Origin: an uncultured Lachnobacterium sp.
GTDB lineage: Bacteria > Bacillota > Clostridia > Lachnospirales > Lachnospiraceae
NCBI GenBank assembly: GCA_945971355.1
Contig: CAMFPD010000064.1
Coordinates: 1-10,361, forward strand
Direction of reading: 5' to 3'
Length of the DNA: 10,361 bases
Both the position numbers and the translations under genes were made by a program. Under the pieces are notes generated by a model. The model was not told where the DNA came from. It ran no database searches and saw nothing but the letters and a program-made list of their open reading frames with translations. Each line of letters begins with the position of its first letter. Position 1 is the first letter of the stretch. Positions 7,206 to 10,361 of the stretch are shown here, in pieces.

Positions 7206-7218
7206 GTGTTTCATCAAG
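7181..7218. promoter_or_regulatory. Inverted repeat bracketing the -10 of the ABC promoter
   Basis: GATGAAA at 7185-7191 is the exact complement of TTTCATC at 7209-7215. Three more pairs (CTT 7181-7183 with AAG 7216-7218) follow after a one-base bulge at 7184. The 17-base centre contains the TAGAAT hexamer. There is no T-run after the right arm, so it is not an intrinsic terminator. It could be a repressor operator or chance in AT-rich DNA. Confidence 0.25.
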
Positions 7219-7238
7219 AGAAATGAAGGAGGATCGAA

Positions 7239-7994
7239 ATGAATACAATTCTAGAAGCAAGAGATTTATGTAAGACATTTTCCAATGCAACTGTACAACA
7301 GCATGTATTGCGTAATTTAAATTTAACTATTGAGGAAGGTGATTATACAGTAATTATGGGAAATTCCGGCTCAGGAAAAAGCACATTGCTATATTCCCTT
7401 TCCGGTATAGACCGTCCGACACTGGGAGAGATTTCTTACAGAGGCGAGGCGATAACAAAATACAGTAATGATAAGCTTGCCATTTTTCGCAGAAAAAACT
7501 GTGGTTTCGTATTCCAGCAGAATTATCTGAATGACACAATGAGTATTTTGGACAATATCGTGATTTGTGGTTTGCTGGTGAACAAGAATAAAAAGGAACT
7601 TGTAAAAAGAACTGAAGAGCTTGTGGAGAAGATGGGACTTAACAAAGATATATTAAAGAAATTCCCAACACAGTTGTCCGGAGGAGAGCAGCAGCGTATT
7701 GCTATGATTAGGGCTATCATTAATGAGCCAGCTATACTTTTTGCAGATGAGCCTACTGGCGCATTAAATTCTACCAGTACAGAACAGGTGCTTGACGTGC
7801 TGACACAGTTAAACAATGAGGGACAGAGTATTGTTATGGTAACTCATGATATGAAAACAGCCAGAAGAGGTAATCGTGTTTTATATCTTAAGGATGGAGT
7901 GATTATCGATGAACTCAAGCTTGGAAAGTATCGCCATAATGATCAGGAACGTCACGATAAGCTTCGCAATTTCCTGACAGAAATGGGGTGGTAG
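7239..7994 (+). CDS. ABC transporter ATP-binding protein (MacB/LolD/BceA type)
   Basis: Cytoplasmic ATPase subunit of 251 residues that energises the FtsX-type permease encoded next. All ABC motifs are intact: Walker A GNSGSGKST (41-49), Q-loop FVFQQNYL (Gln93-94), signature LSGGEQQR (146-153), Walker B AILFADEP (165-172, catalytic Glu171), a D-loop-like GALNS and switch His203 (MVTHD). The sequence style (QQRIAMIRAI, ADEPTGALNS) places it in the MacB/LolD/BceA branch, which works with FtsX-fold permeases in export or mechanotransmission rather than uptake. AGGAGG at 7227-7232, six bases before the ATG, fixes the start. The permease begins one base after its stop, so the two are co-translated. 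Related modules next to two-component systems often deal with antimicrobial peptides or cell-envelope stress, but the substrate cannot be read here. Confidence 0.95.
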   Translation: MNTILEARDLCKTFSNATVQQHVLRNLNLTIEEGDYTVIMGNSGSGKSTLLYSLSGIDRPTLGEISYRGEAITKYSNDKLAIFRRKNCGFVFQQNYLNDTMSILDNIVICGLLVNKNKKELVKRTEELVEKMGLNKDILKKFPTQLSGGEQQRIAMIRAIINEPAILFADEPTGALNSTSTEQVLDVLTQLNNEGQSIVMVTHDMKTARRGNRVLYLKDGVIIDELKLGKYRHNDQERHDKLRNFLTEMGW

Positions 7995-7995
7995 T

Positions 7996-10347
7996 ATGAA
8001 GTATTGCATGCTGGCCATCAATGGGCTTAAAAAGAAAAAAGGTGATACTGTTGCAATGTTTATTCTTATAGCAGTTGCAACTATTATGATGTATATTGGA
8101 CTTTCTGTGTTTACTAATCTGATGCCGGTTTTAGATGCTGTTAACAACCAGAATAATGGTGCAGATGTTTTAATCGCTACACAGTGTCAGGATGTAAAGG
8201 GCATGGAGAAACAGATTAAAGGTGTAGATGGGGTAGAAAGTTTAGAGGTTAATGAGTCTTACTTTGCCTTTAGTGGTAAGTACTGGAGAGGCAGTGATGA
8301 AAAAGAAGAAATGTCTTTTCTGGTGGAGGATATGGACTTACAGAGTGAATTTTTTACACCAGAGATTTTGCAAAAGGGTGAGAAGATAAAAGATAATTCT
8401 ATTATTTTGCCTTATTATCTTCATGTTGCAAAGGGATATGAGACAGGAGAAATAATTAGTATTAAGGTAAATGATTCTGTTTATGAATGTGAGATTTATG
8501 GATTCATGGAGGATATTCTCTTTGCTACTCCTACTAATATCGCAATTTTCCATGTGCAGGCAGCTCCTGAAATGTATGAGAAAATGAGTGAGCAGATGAT
8601 TCATAATACAATATTTCGAGTGAAATCAGTTTCCGGTACTGACACAGAAGCACTGGAAGGGGACATTACAGCAGCTTTGGAGAAGAAGGTTCCAGAGTAT
8701 CAGCAGTATTATAATCTTTCAGTAAACTATAAGACGATGAGGTTTGGAGATTCTCTTACAGCCAATATAATTATGGCAATTTTAGTGGTATTTGCATTGA
8801 TTATTCTTGTTGTTGCAATTGTTATAGTATGCTTTAGTATTCAGAATTCTATTGAACAGAATATGACAAACACTGGAATAATGGAGGCATCAGGGTTTAC
8901 TACCAATCAATTGATTTTTGCTACTGTGTTGGAAAGTCTTTTTGTGTCACTATTTAGTATTGGACTGGCGCTTGCTGTATCTCCAGTTTTTACAAAGCTT
9001 GTAGGTGAAGTTGTGGCATCTTCCATTGGAGTCAGATGGCAGTTGAGATTTGATGTAAAAAGTGCGTCTATTACTGGTATAACAATTCTTTTATTTATTT
9101 TGCTGGCAACATATATTGAGGCGAGAGGCTATAGAAAAATATCTATCCTTGATGCATTACGAGGAGGAGTAAAAACACACAATTTTCGTAAGAATCACAT
9201 TCCTATGGATAAAACCTTCCTCCCACTTAGTATGGCTTTGGGTATAAAAGGCATATTAAATCAGAAGAGAAAAAGTATTGCAATCTGCATTATGATTATG
9301 GTTTTAGCAATTGCCTGTAGTTCAGGATTATTCTTATATGAGAACTTTGTCTATTCGCAGGATAATCTGCTTCAGCTGGTAGGAATGGAGAGAGCTTCTG
9401 CACAGATTCAGATTCCAGAGGATTTAGATATACATGAGGTTGGAGAAGATATATCTGATATAGATGGAGTGGAGCAGGTGAATTATTTCATGTCCAATAC
9501 CATGAAGCTTAGTAAAGGTGAGGTTGAGGAGAGTTACTCTGTTGATTATTGGGAAGATACTGACAAAATAAAAGTAAGAACTATCGTGGAGGGGCGTTAT
9601 CCACTTTATGATAATGAAATTGCCATCAGTCGTCCAATTAGTGAGAAATTAGGTGCTGAACTTGGAGATATGATTCAGGTTAACAGTGCAGATAATACAA
9701 AAGAGTATCTGGTCGTTGGTATCACACAGCACATTGAATATCTGGGCAAAAAGGCTGTTATGACATTTGATGGAATCCATCGTGTGAATGACACTATTAA
9801 TCCGGGTGTATTAATGATATATACAAATGACAATGTTGAATTTTCCACATTGGAGAATAAGATTCATGAATTGTATCCACAACTTGAGGTAATTAATGAA
9901 GAGCAGATTATTAAGTCAACCTGTGATCCGATTGCAGATTCTTTAGGAATTCTGTGTGTGGTATTTAATATATGTACAGTGCTTATCATTGTGGTTATTC
10001 TGTTTCTTGTGATTAGAATGAAGTTAAATCAGGAGAAAATCAATATGGGTGTGGAGAAAGCATTAGGCTTTACTACAGGACAGCTTATGACCAGAGTGAT
10101 TATGAATTATGTACCTATAGCTCTTGTAGGAGCAATACTTGGGGTAATTGTATCATACTTTACATTTGATTCACTTACTTCGACCTGCCTGGCCTTTTGT
10201 GGAATAAGAGGCTGTGATATGGAAAAGAGTATGTTATCAATGCTTATAACCATCGCAATCATTACCGTGACATCACTTGTTGCATCGAGTATTATGTCTG
10301 TCAGAATCAGAAAGGTGGAGCCACGCCAGATGATTCGTGAGTCATAG
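7996..10347 (+). CDS. FtsX/MacB-type ABC transporter permease with duplicated 4-TM unit
   Basis: Membrane permease of 783 residues with eight predicted helices (about 18-40, 256-281, 306-334, 357-375, 427-449, 652-674, 698-723, 744-767) and two large extracytoplasmic domains, one after TM1 (about 43-252) and one after TM5 (about 452-648). The halves are an internal duplication: MEASGFTTNQL (296-306) recurs as EKALGFTTGQL (687-697), and both end in a basic motif (RGYRKISILDALRGG; RIRKVEPRQMIRES). The second external domain has the MacB_PCD-like pattern VEGRYPLYDNEIAIS...LGAELGD. This 8-TM, two-domain plan differs from BceB, which has ten helices and one external domain after TM7. The start ATG follows the ATPase stop by one base; the purine-rich GGGGTGG at 7985-7991 overlaps the end of that gene. 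The protein is complete: TAG at 10345-10347, 14 bases before the window ends. It probably exports or handles an amphipathic envelope-active molecule; the substrate is unknown. Confidence 0.94.
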   Translation: MKYCMLAINGLKKKKGDTVAMFILIAVATIMMYIGLSVFTNLMPVLDAVNNQNNGADVLIATQCQDVKGMEKQIKGVDGVESLEVNESYFAFSGKYWRGSDEKEEMSFLVEDMDLQSEFFTPEILQKGEKIKDNSIILPYYLHVAKGYETGEIISIKVNDSVYECEIYGFMEDILFATPTNIAIFHVQAAPEMYEKMSEQMIHNTIFRVKSVSGTDTEALEGDITAALEKKVPEYQQYYNLSVNYKTMRFGDSLTANIIMAILVVFALIILVVAIVIVCFSIQNSIEQNMTNTGIMEASGFTTNQLIFATVLESLFVSLFSIGLALAVSPVFTKLVGEVVASSIGVRWQLRFDVKSASITGITILLFILLATYIEARGYRKISILDALRGGVKTHNFRKNHIPMDKTFLPLSMALGIKGILNQKRKSIAICIMIMVLAIACSSGLFLYENFVYSQDNLLQLVGMERASAQIQIPEDLDIHEVGEDISDIDGVEQVNYFMSNTMKLSKGEVEESYSVDYWEDTDKIKVRTIVEGRYPLYDNEIAISRPISEKLGAELGDMIQVNSADNTKEYLVVGITQHIEYLGKKAVMTFDGIHRVNDTINPGVLMIYTNDNVEFSTLENKIHELYPQLEVINEEQIIKSTCDPIADSLGILCVVFNICTVLIIVVILFLVIRMKLNQEKINMGVEKALGFTTGQLMTRVIMNYVPIALVGAILGVIVSYFTFDSLTSTCLAFCGIRGCDMEKSMLSMLITIAIITVTSLVASSIMSVRIRKVEPRQMIRES

Positions 10348-10361
10348 TAAAATAAAAACTG

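Noticed and set aside
7996..10347. Naming the permease BceB, VraG or MacB
   Set aside because: Helix count and the positions of two external domains do not fit BceB/VraG, and MacB carries a fused ATPase with a single 4-TM unit; a family-level call is safer.

Overview
The window looks like chromosomal DNA from a low-GC Firmicute, most likely a Lachnospiraceae-type Clostridium relative (Butyrivibrio, Roseburia or similar). This rests on the AT-rich codon use, strong AGGAGG-type ribosome binding sites, and the style of the hybrid kinase, HD-GYP and two-component/ABC genes. The genus is inference; no rRNA or other marker gene is present. All six recognisable genes lie on the + strand, and I see no RNA gene, insertion sequence or CRISPR array.

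Layout. Positions 1-213 hold the 3' end of an unrecognised gene that seems to change frame, so it is probably a remnant. A short intergenic region with a moderate sigma-A-like promoter (242-270) leads into a 1263-residue hybrid histidine kinase (325-4116). Nineteen bases later comes a REC-HD-GYP response regulator (4136-5146), a predicted cyclic-di-GMP phosphodiesterase. Twenty bases further are an OmpR-family response regulator (5167-5838) and its overlapping sensor kinase (5835-7121). After a 117-base gap with regulatory structure come an ABC transporter ATPase (7239-7994) and an 8-TM FtsX/MacB-type permease (7996-10347).

How the genes may work together. The first pair reads as a self-contained phosphorelay: kinase His721, receiver Asp1020 and HPt His1207 in one protein, then Asp54 of the separate REC-HD-GYP protein. 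Its input would be extracellular small molecules, and its output cyclic-di-GMP hydrolysis. The last four genes form a classic 'two-component system plus ABC exporter' module. The gap before the transporter holds 11-bp-periodic direct repeats just upstream of and overlapping a weak -35, as expected of an OmpR-family activator site.

The most unusual items are in the large kinase. It carries two complete TM-dCache-TM units. The first is followed by a recognisable dimerisation/phosphotransfer (DHp) hairpin whose phospho-accepting His is Gly, and the chain then re-enters the membrane. Both dCache domains also keep most of the residue pattern described for amino-acid-binding dCache domains, so this may be a dual amino-acid sensor controlling cyclic-di-GMP.
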